Positions 1 through 11,500 of a stretch of 64,000 nt of DNA are shown piece after piece (the first letter of the stretch is position 1; each line of letters starts with the position of its first letter). The stretch spans positions 31,718,001 to 31,782,000 of the forward strand of contig JAFFJZ010000004.1 of NCBI GenBank assembly GCA_018340375.1, in the 5' to 3' direction. The notes beneath the pieces are model-generated. The model saw only the letters and a list, made by a program, of their open reading frames with translations, was not told the origin of the DNA and made no database searches. The position numbers were made by a program, and so were the translations under genes. Source of the stretch: Gonatopus flavifemur. Its lineage: Eukaryota; Arthropoda; Insecta; Hymenoptera; Dryinidae.

Positions 1-1717
1 GCGGTGTATGCTCCCAAAAAAATATTTCATGATTACTGTGTTTACACTATCGGTGAACAATGTCAAAAAATCGGAAAAAACATCACTGTATGGTTCAATT
101 CCAACACTGAATGAGGCTGTTCTGTTTTTTGATACAGTCCGATAATGTATGAACAAAGTAATGTTGGGTGGAATATCCAAATAGAAATTGGAATCAGCTC
201 ATTCCAGGCCCTGTCTGGACTCAAGTCGAAGTGGTCTGGGTACAGATAGGGCCTTGGATAGCACAATTTTCAATCGAGGAAGTTTCTTCCTTGCAATATT
301 TATTCAATTTGATGATACTCGCAACAATTTATTATCCTTTCAAAGGTCCTAGTTTCATCGCCTATATCAGCTCCATCATGGGTGTTCTACATAGGCCCAA
401 GTTGGGAATACTATGCAGGCCTTGAAGATGAGTGCGTGAAACAAAACGAGGGAGCCTAGTTTGGCCCAAACTGCTGTCAAGAATTAATTCCCACACGGGA
501 CTCGTGATCAATTTTTCATTATCAAAAATTTAATTGTTCAAATCGTCTCTACAGATAAATTATAGTTATAGTGAATAATTGTTCGGAGGACAAGTCTGTC
601 ATTCTCTTTTTTCAACTTGTATCTCCGACCTGAAGAGACTAACTATTAAAATATGTAACCGCCAGATTGACTGTTGTAAACAGGAATACAGGAGTTTTGC
701 GATTGAGGATAATAACACAGAGTTGAGAGGTTCTCCATATGAGCCATTGATGAGTGAACCATCCTCATTACAACGTTTCGAGAGAATAGCAAAATATTAT
801 TTTTTGAATGTTCAAAATATGTAAAATTTGCAAATTACTTACATCAGTATTAATTCGCTCTTTAAAATCAAATATGTTGAAATATATACAACTACTCCTA
901 CTACTACTACTGTATGTACTGTGTGTGCTTGCCTTCTTGTTACTAGGCATGATAGTGTATCTCTGTTGCTTTTGCATTGATCTCGCTCTTCTAGTATAAT
1001 TCTTATGCATTTCGTTTATTAGTTTTCTTCTTCATATGGCATCTTCCTCTATACTCCTTATTACATATTCTATTATATGTTCTATACAATATTTTTCTTA
1101 TTATATATTCTATTATTCATATATTCTATTTTTTATTGATTGTGGTGTGATTGATTGATTTAACTTCATGTGCGTTACCTCTTCTGATCTTCGGTAGTCG
1201 ATTTTCCACACTCAAGTTTACATTTACAAATTGTGTCAATGTGGATTCGATTGTGGAAAGTCAACTTTTAACGGTCAAAAGCCGACTTTTGACTGAAGGC
1301 GAAGTTGACTTTGCCAACCTCAGTTTAGAGGGTCGAGGAATTAGAGATACGTATTTTTTTCATCGGTGGAAAAACGGGTTTAGGAGGTGAGACCCCTCCC
1401 AAGGTTATTCCTAAAAAAACACTCATTCGTCTACAACTTCAGATAGAAGCAATTTTTTCTCCACAAAGTCTGATATCTTGAGGTTTTGGAAGTCGCTGAT
1501 TACGAATTTGCTATCAGGAATGCCATAAACAAAATGGTGGATCCAATATGGCGCACCAAGTTTCACAGTACTTTGCGAGCACTTTCGTGTTACTTAGATT
1601 CCTAATCTGGGAAGTTATTGTACAACTCTTCCAAATAGCTTTAGTTTACGAATGAAATGGTAATCTGTGATTAAATTTCTCTTCGTGTGACAAGAAATCG
1701 GGTCACAAATGTCACCG
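1..1717. other. No gene recognised
   Basis: Probably intron or downstream part of the ZGPAT-like gene. A (CTA)n tract sits near 893-914 and an AT-rich degenerate repeat at 1040-1140. Open frames here are short and show no family signature. No G-patch coding was found on either strand. Confidence 0.5.
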
Positions 1718-2079
1718 TTTTTAGGCACTCATCGGTATACGTAGTATACCAAGCAGAGTGCCTGTTGCACCCGCTATCGTAGAGTGTGGCAGTATCTTTT
1801 GAAATATTTGAACAATCCAATTGGGAGTTGCACAGTTTTTCATTTCATGCAATACTGATTGATGATCCGTGGGGTTGTCTGTATGTCTGTCTCTCTGTAC
1901 TTGGGATAACTCTGGACCGAGTGGACCAAATTGGATGAAATTTATAGAGGACCTTCTTCAAACCCTTCCCCAAGGACCACTTTTTTTCATTGCAATCGGA
2001 CAAGTCCTTCTATTTTGTTTTTATTTTTTTCTCAAAAAATAGGTGATCTCGGAGAAAATTTTCTCCGCTCTAAACATAT
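1718..2079 (+). repeat. 360-bp interspersed repeat, copy A
   Basis: Near-identical to 20951-21296, sharing for example caatccaattgggagttgca and a palindrome ggagaaaattttctcc at the end. No clear terminal repeats. Copy A runs directly into the 130-bp tandem array. Confidence 0.85.
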
Positions 2080-2099
2080 ATATATATACCTCATTTTCG

Positions 2100-2775
2100 G
2101 TATCTTCCCGCGGATCGATGAATTATTATGAAACATGGGTCCTAAAGGTTTTCGAGGGTGATGAATCCGAATCTGGAGTCAAATCCCGAGTTCAAGGTAG
2201 CGGATCCAAGATGGCGGACGTCAATTAAGTCAATTTTGCATTTGTGGGCAGATTTACATGAGACATGGGTCCTAGGGGTTTTCGAAGGTGCTGAATTCGA
2301 ATCTGGAGTCAAATCCCGAATTCAAGGTAGCGGATCCAAGATGGCGGACGTGAATTTAGTCAATTTTGCATTTGTGGGCAGATTTACATGACACATGGGT
2401 CCTAGGGGCTTCCGAGGGTGCTGAATCCGAATCTCGAGTCACATCCTGAATTTAAGATGGCGGATCCAATATGGCCGACGTGAATTCAGTCAATCTCGTA
2501 TTTGTAAACAGATTCATACGAAACATGGGTCCTAGGGGTTTCCGGGGGTGAGGAATTCGAATCTGACGTCGGAAAACGAATTCAAGATGGCGGATCCGAC
2601 ATGGTGGACGTGAATTTAGTCATTTTGGCATTTATGGACAGATTTATATGAAACATGGGTCCTATGGGTTTTGGAGGGTGAAGAATCCAAATCTGACGTC
2701 AAAACCGAATTCAAGATGGCGAATCCAATATGGCACACGTGAATATAGTCATTCCGGCTCCGATGAACAAAATTA
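2100..2775 (+). repeat. 130-bp tandem repeat array (five units)
   Basis: catgggtcct starts at 2134, 2264, 2394, 2524 and 2654, an exact 130-bp step. Each unit holds gatccaagatggcggac or a variant. The next unit is interrupted by the mariner and resumes at 4666. Confidence 0.93.
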
Positions 2776-3064
2776 TTGGGTGTGTGAATATGACTCCGCC
2801 CTTTCCTAACAGATGTCGTTGATGGTATTGCTCACGGGTACTAATAGATGGTAACACTTGTATTCGATATGTAGGGTTTACTGTGGGTAGATTCCCAATA
2901 TTACTATACTTTATGGCAGCCCACAATTCTACCAGGAAGGTCGGATTAATGACGAGTGCCAGTACTTAACAATGAAGGATTTTATTATAAAATTATTTGA
3001 CGAAACTTCGTCGCCAGACGATATATCGAAAACGCGTGCATGCGGTGCCAAGACTAGTGACCAA

Positions 3065-3230
3065 CAGTGATGCCAGCATTTGGTCGACCGAGTCGATTTT
3101 CCCCCTCCATCACGCTGTATACAATCAAATTTCTTTTGTCGGAGGTTTGATTGTGTGTGTGGAATTTCTATACAGACAGATGTGATGGAGAGGGAAAATC
3201 GACTCGGTTCACCAAAAGCTGGCATCACTG
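3065..3230. mobile_element. hAT-type MITE, CAGTGATGCCAGC family (166 bp)
   Basis: Termini CAGTGATGCC/GGCATCACTG, foldback structure, 8-bp duplication GTGACCAA on both sides. It sits in the 5' region of mariner 1. Confidence 0.94.
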
Positions 3231-3402
3231 GTGACCAACTGTCCAACGTGACCGTTGGGTTTTGGGTTGTTCGTGAAACATTCGTGTTCCAGAGCATGCG
3301 CAATCACGCATCGCCTACAGATGGTACGTTTTGTCGAATGTCAAACGCGTTACGCGACATTTGGTTTGGGTTGTAAGCAACAAGTGTTTTTACCCCTTGA
3401 AC

Positions 3403-4438
3403 ATGTAGGGTTTCGTTCCAAATAAACATCATTTGCGGGGAGTGTTGTTACACTATTTTATTGCGAAGAAAAGTGCAGCGGAAACTTATCGTTTGCTTGT
3501 GGAGATTTACGGGGAGCATGCTCCATCTAATACAACGTGTAAGGAATGGTTTCAACGATTCCAGAATAATGATTTTGGCACTGAGGACAAGGAACATGGA
3601 AAACCACCAAAAAAATTCGAAGATGCTGATTTGGAAGCATTATTGGCAGAGGATTCTTGCCAAACTCAAGCAGAACTGGCTGCAGCATTAAATGTTGAGC
3701 GATCAACTGTTACGAAGTGTTTAAAAGCAATGGGAATTGTTCAAAAACTCAATAATTGGGTTCCACATGAATTGAAAGAAAGAGACATGGAACGTCGAAA
3801 AACAATTTGTGAAATGCTGCTTCAAAGACAGCAACGAAAAGGATTTTTGCATCGAATAGTCACAGGAGATGAAAAATGGATATACTATGAAAATCGCAAA
3901 CGTCAAAATTTCGGGTGAAGCCAGGTGAACCCGACCCATCATAGCCAAAGAGAAATATCCACTGTGCCAAGGTGATGCTCTGCATTTGGTGGGATCAGAG
4001 AGGTGTTGTATATTATGAGTTGCTCGAACCCTCTCAAACTATTAATGGATAACTTTACCGACGATAACTGATGCATTTAAAGCGAGCCATAGAAGAAAAA
4101 CAACTAGATGGGTGAATAGGCACAGTAAATTGATTCTTCAACATGACAATGCCAAACCGCACACCGCACAAGTCGTGAATAAATATTTAGATGGACAGGA
4201 CTGGGAAGTACTATTCCACCCGCCATATTCGCCAGACATAGCTCCGTCGGATTATCACTCATTTCGGAAAATGTATTCAGATCTTACAGGAGAACGGTTC
4301 ACTAAATACAAAAATACCAACATTTGGCTTAATAATTGGATCAGCTCAAAAGATGAGGATTTCTTTAGGCAAGGAATACGTAAATTACCTGAAAGATGGG
4401 CAAAGGTTGTAGCTGCAGATGGAGCATACTTTGAATAA
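3403..4438 (+). pseudogene. Mariner transposase pseudogene (element 1)
   Basis: The frame begins ATG-TAG at 3403-3408, so codon 2 is a stop. It then reads GFVPNKHHLRGVLLHYFIAK and a long HTH region to TGDEKWIYYENRK, with a stop or frame loss near 3916. The C-terminal third resumes at 4112 with QHDNAKPHTAQ and PPYSPDIAPSDYH. Catalytic D residues of the D,D34D triad are recognisable (GDEKW, HDNAKP, SPDIAPSD). Several lesions between 3916 and 4110 rule out activity. Confidence 0.92.
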
Positions 4439-4527
4439 ACTGTTCTTCAAATTTCTAAACATGCAAATGTGTTTTATTTCAACAAAAAAGGGCGGAGTCA
4501 TATTCACACACCCAATATATTGTTATA

Positions 4528-4663
4528 CCCGTACAGCATCGGACATTTCTACGTTGCCTCTACGTGACCTCCACGTGGAACCTTCGTTCTATCCACGTCC
4601 ACCATTTATCCACGTGGAGTCCACGAAGATGCAACGTAGAAATCGGCGGATGTGCTGTTAGGG
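4528..4663. mobile_element. TA-flanked MITE, CCCGTACAGCA family (136 bp)
   Basis: Starts CCCGTACAGCATCGGACATT and ends GATGTGCTGTTAGGG, flanked by TA. Same termini as 11631-12575 and 55720-56744. Confidence 0.8.
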
Positions 4664-4735
4664 TATGCAACACGGGTTCTAGGGACTTTCAAGGGTGCTG
4701 AATCAAAATCTGGGCTCCAATGTTGAATGAAAATG
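4664..4735 (+). repeat. Sixth unit of the 130-bp array, displaced
   Basis: tatgcaacacgggttctagg then a tail like the array units. It continues the register of the array once mariner 1 and the MITE are removed. Confidence 0.75.
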
Positions 4736-5351
4736 ATAATTTCGATCTTCCCATGTAAGCTTTACTGCATCCAAAGACTCTTCAAAAGCTGGTTGACGTT
4801 ATGACAACTGCGCACTAGTGAGAATCCGAAAGTAAAGGAAGTAGCTATTGAAACAAATGAAGCCTGAAAATATTCCGATTCATTCCTAAATTACACCTAA
4901 ATAACCCTTCGTTACGCTTATTACGCTTAAATGACTTTTAGCTTACGCTTTCGTTGCGCTTCCAGGCTTCATTTTTGATGAGCGAAGCGAATTTTGAAGG
5001 GGGTCTGATTGCTGAGCGAAGCGAAACAGTCAGGGGGCGGAGCCCTCTGGTTCTTTTAATCGGCCCGATATCTAAATTACTTCATTGGTTTAGTACTGAC
5101 GTCGGTAATTGGGACACCGACATTTGACTTGATTTTTCAGATCCAAGTCGAATTTTTAAATTTCGGGAGATATTGATGTCGATATAAGGTTTGATCTTTT
5201 CTAAACGACACTAGCATATCCTTGAATAGCGATTGAATAAAGAAGTTCTGTGGGAAAAAAATTCATGACTTCTATCAGATTTCAGGGGATCTAATTAAAT
5301 TTCATGTGTCTCATTTACAATGGGTTATATTTGTCATAAAATATTACTTAC
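4736..5351. other. No gene; short GC-richer palindromic patch
   Basis: Contains gagcgaagcgaa repeated (4979-5010) and ggggcggagccctctgg, a probable old repeat. The rest is intron of the ZGPAT-like gene. Confidence 0.4.
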
Positions 5352-5530
5352 TAAGAGGTAGAAGGTCTTGCAATCCCACAAGTGTAACATTGCCACTGAT
5401 CTCGAATTTCACTGTGTATTCATTTCCATCTATATCAGGTAGCTTTAAAACAACAGATCTATGCCATAACTGATTCTTCTGCTTTGCTAATACTCTGCTG
5501 CCAACTTTTACAGAATGAAAATCGGGTTCT
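5352..5530 (-). CDS. ZGPAT: ZGPAT-like exon 6 (Tudor-like region)
   Basis: 179 nt encoding EPDFHSVKVGSRVLAKQKNQ followed by LWHRSVV...YTVKF and ending LQDLLPL before donor gtaagt. The open donor shows that at least one more exon lies to the left. Confidence 0.87.
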
Positions 5531-8500
5531 CTAGAATAAAAAAATTATCTGAACGATGAATTTATAAAAAGACTTGTTATTATTATCGTATTATATACTT
5601 ACTTGTATTCTTGTAAACTAGCCAACGGTACGATTTCTCCATGTGAATAATTACATTGTTCATCAGAAAATTTACAGTTCCCATCGAGAAAATAAGGACA
5701 GGGAAGCATTTCTTTATGCACTGGATTAATAAACAGGATTCTGATCTATAAAATAATTTCAATGAAAGAATGAGTTACATATAAAATTGTATTTCCTAAA
5801 CTTTGATAAAATATCGAACAGTGACAATAATTCAGAGTCCAATGGTTCAAATCTTGACAAATTTGTAGCCATCGCAAAATTTGTACTCAAACAATTTGAA
5901 ATCTGTGACATGCTAGTACGCTCCCTCATAACACTCTAGAGGGAGTGATATCCTAATCGAATTTCTCGAGCAGAAACTCTATATCCTGATCAGATGTATT
6001 CGATTCTTACATCGTGCCAGTCAGAACTAATTCATTTCCCTACAATACTGGGCAGGATTATTCAAATCATGTGTAATGCTAATCTGAATTCTTTGAATTC
6101 GGGATCTGTAGGTCGGAACTATTCAAATTCTATGTGACGCCATTTGAAACTTCAGTCAAACCTTGTTAACTCAAAACTCAAGAAGTATTCGAAATTCCAG
6201 AACAGAGGAAATTCTTTAAAGAAATGGTGGAGTGCTCGATCGATCGTGGTTCAGATAGACTTTTAGTCAAAGGAAAGACCTACTACTACAATTTGTGGAA
6301 GTTTTTGAGTTGAAGAGGTTCGAATCAACGAGATTCCACTATATTCGGTAATATTGGTTGCTCCTATTCAAATTTATCGTCATTTCAGTCGAGAATTCTT
6401 GGGTTCCATGTAATGGTGGCTGAAACTATTTAAATCTTCTGGATCAATGTTCACAATGATTCGAATTCCATACAGTGATGCCAGCGGTACAAGAAATGTA
6501 CCCCCTCCATGGAGCCATCCTACAGCACGCACACTATTGCACTCCCAATCAATGATGCCAGCGGTACAAGAAATGAACCGGATTGGGAGTGCATTAGTGT
6601 GCGTGCTGTACGATAGCTCCATGGAGGGGGTACATTTCTTGTACAGCTGGCATCACTGATTCCATGATAGGCAGTCAGAACTCTAAGGAGAGAGAAGGGG
6701 GAAATTCATCTTCGAATCAAAGAACTCATCTTTGAATTTTTAATACGAAGGAATGGATTTAATTGGGAATTCCAATCATAACGAGGATTGAGGATTATAA
6801 TTGCATTTGAGATCACGAAAAGTAATAATACTGATAAAAGAATACATCATCTTTACTTTGTATTATTACTATTATTGCCAATTTTTAAAAATATTTTTAT
6901 ATAAAATATATCATAAATATTATATTAACATATATATATATATGTATATATGTACAGGGTGCCCCAGAAAACACTACCCGCCTTTCACCAGCGTATTCCT
7001 GAGAGAAAACCGAACAACTTTTTTCTTTACCATTTTTCGATCTGAAGCTTAGTTGTTGAGTTATAAAAAAATAAGTTGACCATCCAAGTGGCAAGTACAT
7101 CGCCTACTCCAATCATCGAAGAGTACACGGAGAGAAAAAATTTGTTGACGCAACAAATCGAGGTATTATATATAGAATAGCAAATCTTTTTGCTCACCCA
7201 GCTAAAAATTCGCTGCCACGGCTAACAGGATTGCTGAGAGAGCAACATGATTAACTACAGTCGACCCTCTCATTAGTGCCGCTTCTCCAGTTCCGTACGT
7301 GAACTATGTCCCCACTCCAAAGCAGTTGAGGCATGCGTTCAAATTTCGTGTGCCAACCTCTCAATAGTGCCGCTAAGCGGAATAGCTTTTTCAGTATATT
7401 TGAAAGTATGTACAAATTTTAATTTGAATTAAAAATTTATATTGAAGTAATAATTATAATAGTACGTAGTCATAATTATGTACACTTGATAAGTTCTATC
7501 AGTAATGGGAGTACTGGGATATAATGAGTTGACAAATTCATAGGAGATTCGTAGTGGATTTCTTTTTGACATATTTCAAACTTTCTTTTTGTGACAATTT
7601 CTTTAATTTTATCTTCTTGTCTCTTCCATTCACGAAGTGCACGTTCACTTATATTGTATTTTTCACATATTTCATGTGAAGTTACACTTTTTGCTCCTTT
7701 CAGAAGTTTATTTTTCTGTTCGAAGGAAAATCTTTTCCTTCTGGCAAGAGGCTGACTGAAAACTGAATTTGTTTTTGCCGACTCATTTTCCTCGTTGCCT
7801 TGCACAGTTTGTATTCCGATTGCAATACGCTTTTTTTCTCCAACAAAGCTGACATTGTTAATTTGAGTATATAATAATTTGACGAAATAGTTGAACAATA
7901 ATCTAACCTGAGTCAGACATGACACAACGTAAACATGAGACGACGACACTATTGAGAGGTGAGAGCACATCGACTCTTACGGAAAGCAAAACGGTATGTA
8001 GAAGGGGAACCTGAGTTCGTAGAAAAATGCTTCTCCTTGCGGCGTTGCCCGGAACTATTGAGAGGGTCTACTGTATAACAGCCAATTTTTTGCTGAATTA
8101 GCAAAACTTTCAGTATTATACAGGGTGTCCCATTTTAATTTTTATATCGGAATAACTCAAAAACAAGGAGTTTTGGAGGAAAATGTTTCGAACAAAAGTT
8201 GTGAGATTCCGAGGGGGACATCTGATGGTGACCTTGACTTTGACCTCGGATCTCAACTTCAAGGTCATTCAGAGGTCAACTTTTGTTTCTTCAATGAAAT
8301 CCCCTATTTTTGACTGCAGATTCAGATTTGACTGCAGATTCAGATTTGACGTTGAAAAACAAGAAACTTTTGTCTGAATCATTTTTCCGAATTCCGCACA
8401 GATGGCGCTCTAATCGATAAAAAATGAGTTTTATGAAACACTCGTATTGCTTTCTGTGTAAAACGACATTTAACTCTACAGTGTTTTTTTTCAGCTTATG

Positions 8501-11500
8501 AGGATTACCGTCGCCATTAGAGTTACCCAATGTGCACCACGAGAAGGTTTAGCGATCGGATTTTGCACATCTTCGTGGCCCTGAAAAGGGCCGATTGTCT
8601 GGACTGTAGAGGTGTGTAATTTTTCACGACAAACGCTCTGCAATATGTATGAAAATTCACCGTATCAAATGTTCGATATTTGCACCGTTGACCTGTTGGC
8701 ATAACCTAATTCGTCTCTGAAAATGTGGTTCTAACGACAAAAGCATATGACGTGCAATTGTTTGGCAGACAGTTCGTATTCGGCGTTTCATGTCATCTCT
8801 GGTCATTGGTGGTCTTTCATAAACTACATCTTTGATGAAACCCCATGAGTAAAAATCCAAAGGGGTAAGATCCAGAGACCTTGCCGGCCAGGAAATGTAT
8901 CCACCGCGACCAATCCATCTGTGTGGGTAAGATGTGTTTAAGAAATTTCTGACAATTGCAGCGTTATGAGGTGGTGCCCCATCATGTTGAAGCCACATCC
9001 TGTTCCATGTGTAGAGATCAACATCTTCCAACATCCTTGGTAATTTGTTCCAAATCAATTGCAGATAATTTTCCTTCCTAACAGTATGTTGGAAGAGATA
9101 AGGACCAATGATCTGACCATTCAAAATCCCACACCACACATTCAGAGTCCAGCGATGTTGATTGTCAACTTGTCGATGCCATCTGGAATTTTCAATTGGC
9201 AATAATGACAATTATGTCTGTTCATAACACCGTTACTGCGGAATGTTGCCTCATCACTAAACATCACGTAATTGAAAGAACCAGGCGGTTACTCCGAGGC
9301 CCATTGACCGAATTCAACCCTACATCTAAGATCATCTTCACTTAATGCTTGCACCAATGTAATGTGGTAAGGATGATATTTACCAGATCTTAGTATGCGG
9401 TGTGCCGTTGATCTTGGGATACCTAATTGGTGCTGGATTTCTCTGGTACTAACGTGAGGATTCAGGTGCACCATTCCTAAAACGGCTACTGAGCGTGCAT
9501 CCATACGATTTCCATCATAACGCGTTCTAACTCGTGGGATATTCATTCTTCTAACTCGTCTTCCTATTGAGCGTATCGCCTGAAGTGAAGGCTGGCGTCT
9601 ATTTGGATACCTCTCTCCATACAATCTTGATGCTGCAGCGTAATTACGTCGACATTCTCCTAGTATCAGGAGAATATCAAGTATTTCACCCCAAGGATAA
9701 TTCATGGTATTGAGACCTTCACAACACTGATCAAAGATCTTCTTCAAGTTTGAATCGTATATCGGAAAAAATTTGTGAATGAATGAAGGATATTGTGTTC
9801 GGCAACAATTCACAGTGACGATACTACGAACAGACATAATTGTCAATATTGGTCGATGGAAAATCCCAGATAGGTCTCCGGATCTTACCACTTTGGATTT
9901 TCACTTATGGGGTCTCATCAAATTTTCAGGGCCACAAAGATGTGCAAGATCCGATCGCTCAACCTCCTTGTGGTACACATTGGGTAATTCTACTGGTGAC
10001 GGTAATCCTCAGAAGCTGAAAAAAAACACTGGAGAGTTAGATGTCGTTTTACACAGAAAGCAATACGAGTGTTTCATAGAACTCATTTTTTCTTCGAGTT
10101 CATTTTTCAATGTTTTTCTTCGAGTTCATTTGAGGATTTTATGCGCTTCATGGAGGGATTTCTCTCCCTACATCATTGTTTTCAACCATGAGGCAGTTGC
10201 AAGCACGCTAGACGCTGCGGAGATCAGTGTTGCGATATTTACTGAACTTGTCAAGTCTCCCTTTTTACGACAAACAGGCGAAGTTCCAACATGCTGTTTA
10301 CAGTAGTGATGTCGATCCTGCGTGGGGATCGGTTCGATCTTAGGATGAGACCTATTTGGATGGATCGGTTATACTGATGGATTCTATGACTCGCAAGAAA
10401 GATTTTTGAGGATCGATTTGGAAAAAAATGATCGAAGTTAGCAAACTCAAATAAAAATTGGCCTGAATGGTAGTTAACCCGAATCAAATTAAGCCCCGAG
10501 AGTCAATATATAATTCTTCTCTCTTCAACATGTCATTCAAATAAAATGTTTGGGGATCATTGAGTTTGAAACTACTATTGGACGCTATTAGTTATGCCTA
10601 ATTTTTTCAATCCGTTTCCACAAACTGTGGTCAAATAAAATTTCGTCAACAAACTTTGAAATGAAAGAAGAATCGATCAATTCGATCTTGGGATATTTTT
10701 GATCGATTCCTGATGAATCATATTTTTTAAGGATCGGCAAAGGATCAATCTCTTTTTTTTTCAAAAAATCGATCAAAAGATCGACATCGCGAGTTTACAT
10801 CGCCACAAGTAGTGAAATTCGACTTGCGAGTCGGCGGAATAAAGGGTGTCATTTCAATTCTATGTAGATTTGACTCCTTATACCTCACTTCGTGGGTCTA
10901 CCGAAATTTCACGAATTCGACAATATTATCGACGATAATATTGACGATAGACGATACGATACAATATTGTCCGTGTCGATACGATAATCAGACGATAATT
11001 TTGCAATACGATACGATAATGCCCTCGAATATCGTATCGTATCGCGGCAACACTACTTTCATAATATGTTGTACTGTCAGTTCAAACATTGGACTTAGAG
11101 AGCTCAGCCCTAGGACATAATATAGCATGAACTGACATGAAATGAAATGAAATGAACGCGATAATCTAGGGAGTACTCATTGCAGTATGTTATAGAGTTC
11201 AATAGTGAGAACACAGAACTGTTTTTCTATATCACACCAGTACTGTTTTTTGTTCAACATGTCATTTATCAAGGTTGTTTTTGTGCACCTCTTTGATTAA
11301 TTTAAATATATCTCGTACATAAAAGCATGGATGTTTTACGCACGAACCCTAACAAGAGAAAGATGAAAAAATAAAAAAAACGAAGTGTGACTGTTTTCAG
11401 AATTTTTTAAAATCTTGAGCGACTCTCGAAAAATTCTCTTCGGCCTAATCTTTAGATAGGACTCTTCAAACATGAAAAACTAACATATTTTCATGCAAAA

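Larger units (their letters stand above)
2776..4515 (+). mobile_element. Mariner element 1 (degenerate, with nested MITE)
   Basis: Terminal inverted repeats of about 29 bp (TTGGGTGTGTGAATATGACT...) at both ends, flanked by TA (2774-2775, 4516-4517). A hAT-type MITE is nested at 3065-3230. Confidence 0.93.
7127..8106. mobile_element. Degenerate CACGGAGAGAAAAAATTTG MITE split by a pogo element
   Basis: The left end lies at 7127; sequence resumes at 8074 (gccaattttttgctgaatt) and ends near 8106. The pairing of the ends is weak. Confidence 0.45.

Noticed and set aside
168..425. 85-codon plus-strand frame at the left edge
   Set aside because: No similarity recognised, and the overlapping minus-strand frame is equally open; not supported as coding.
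2134..2770. CRISPR-like array of regular repeats
   Set aside because: Units are contiguous 130-bp tandem copies with no spacers, in animal nuclear DNA.
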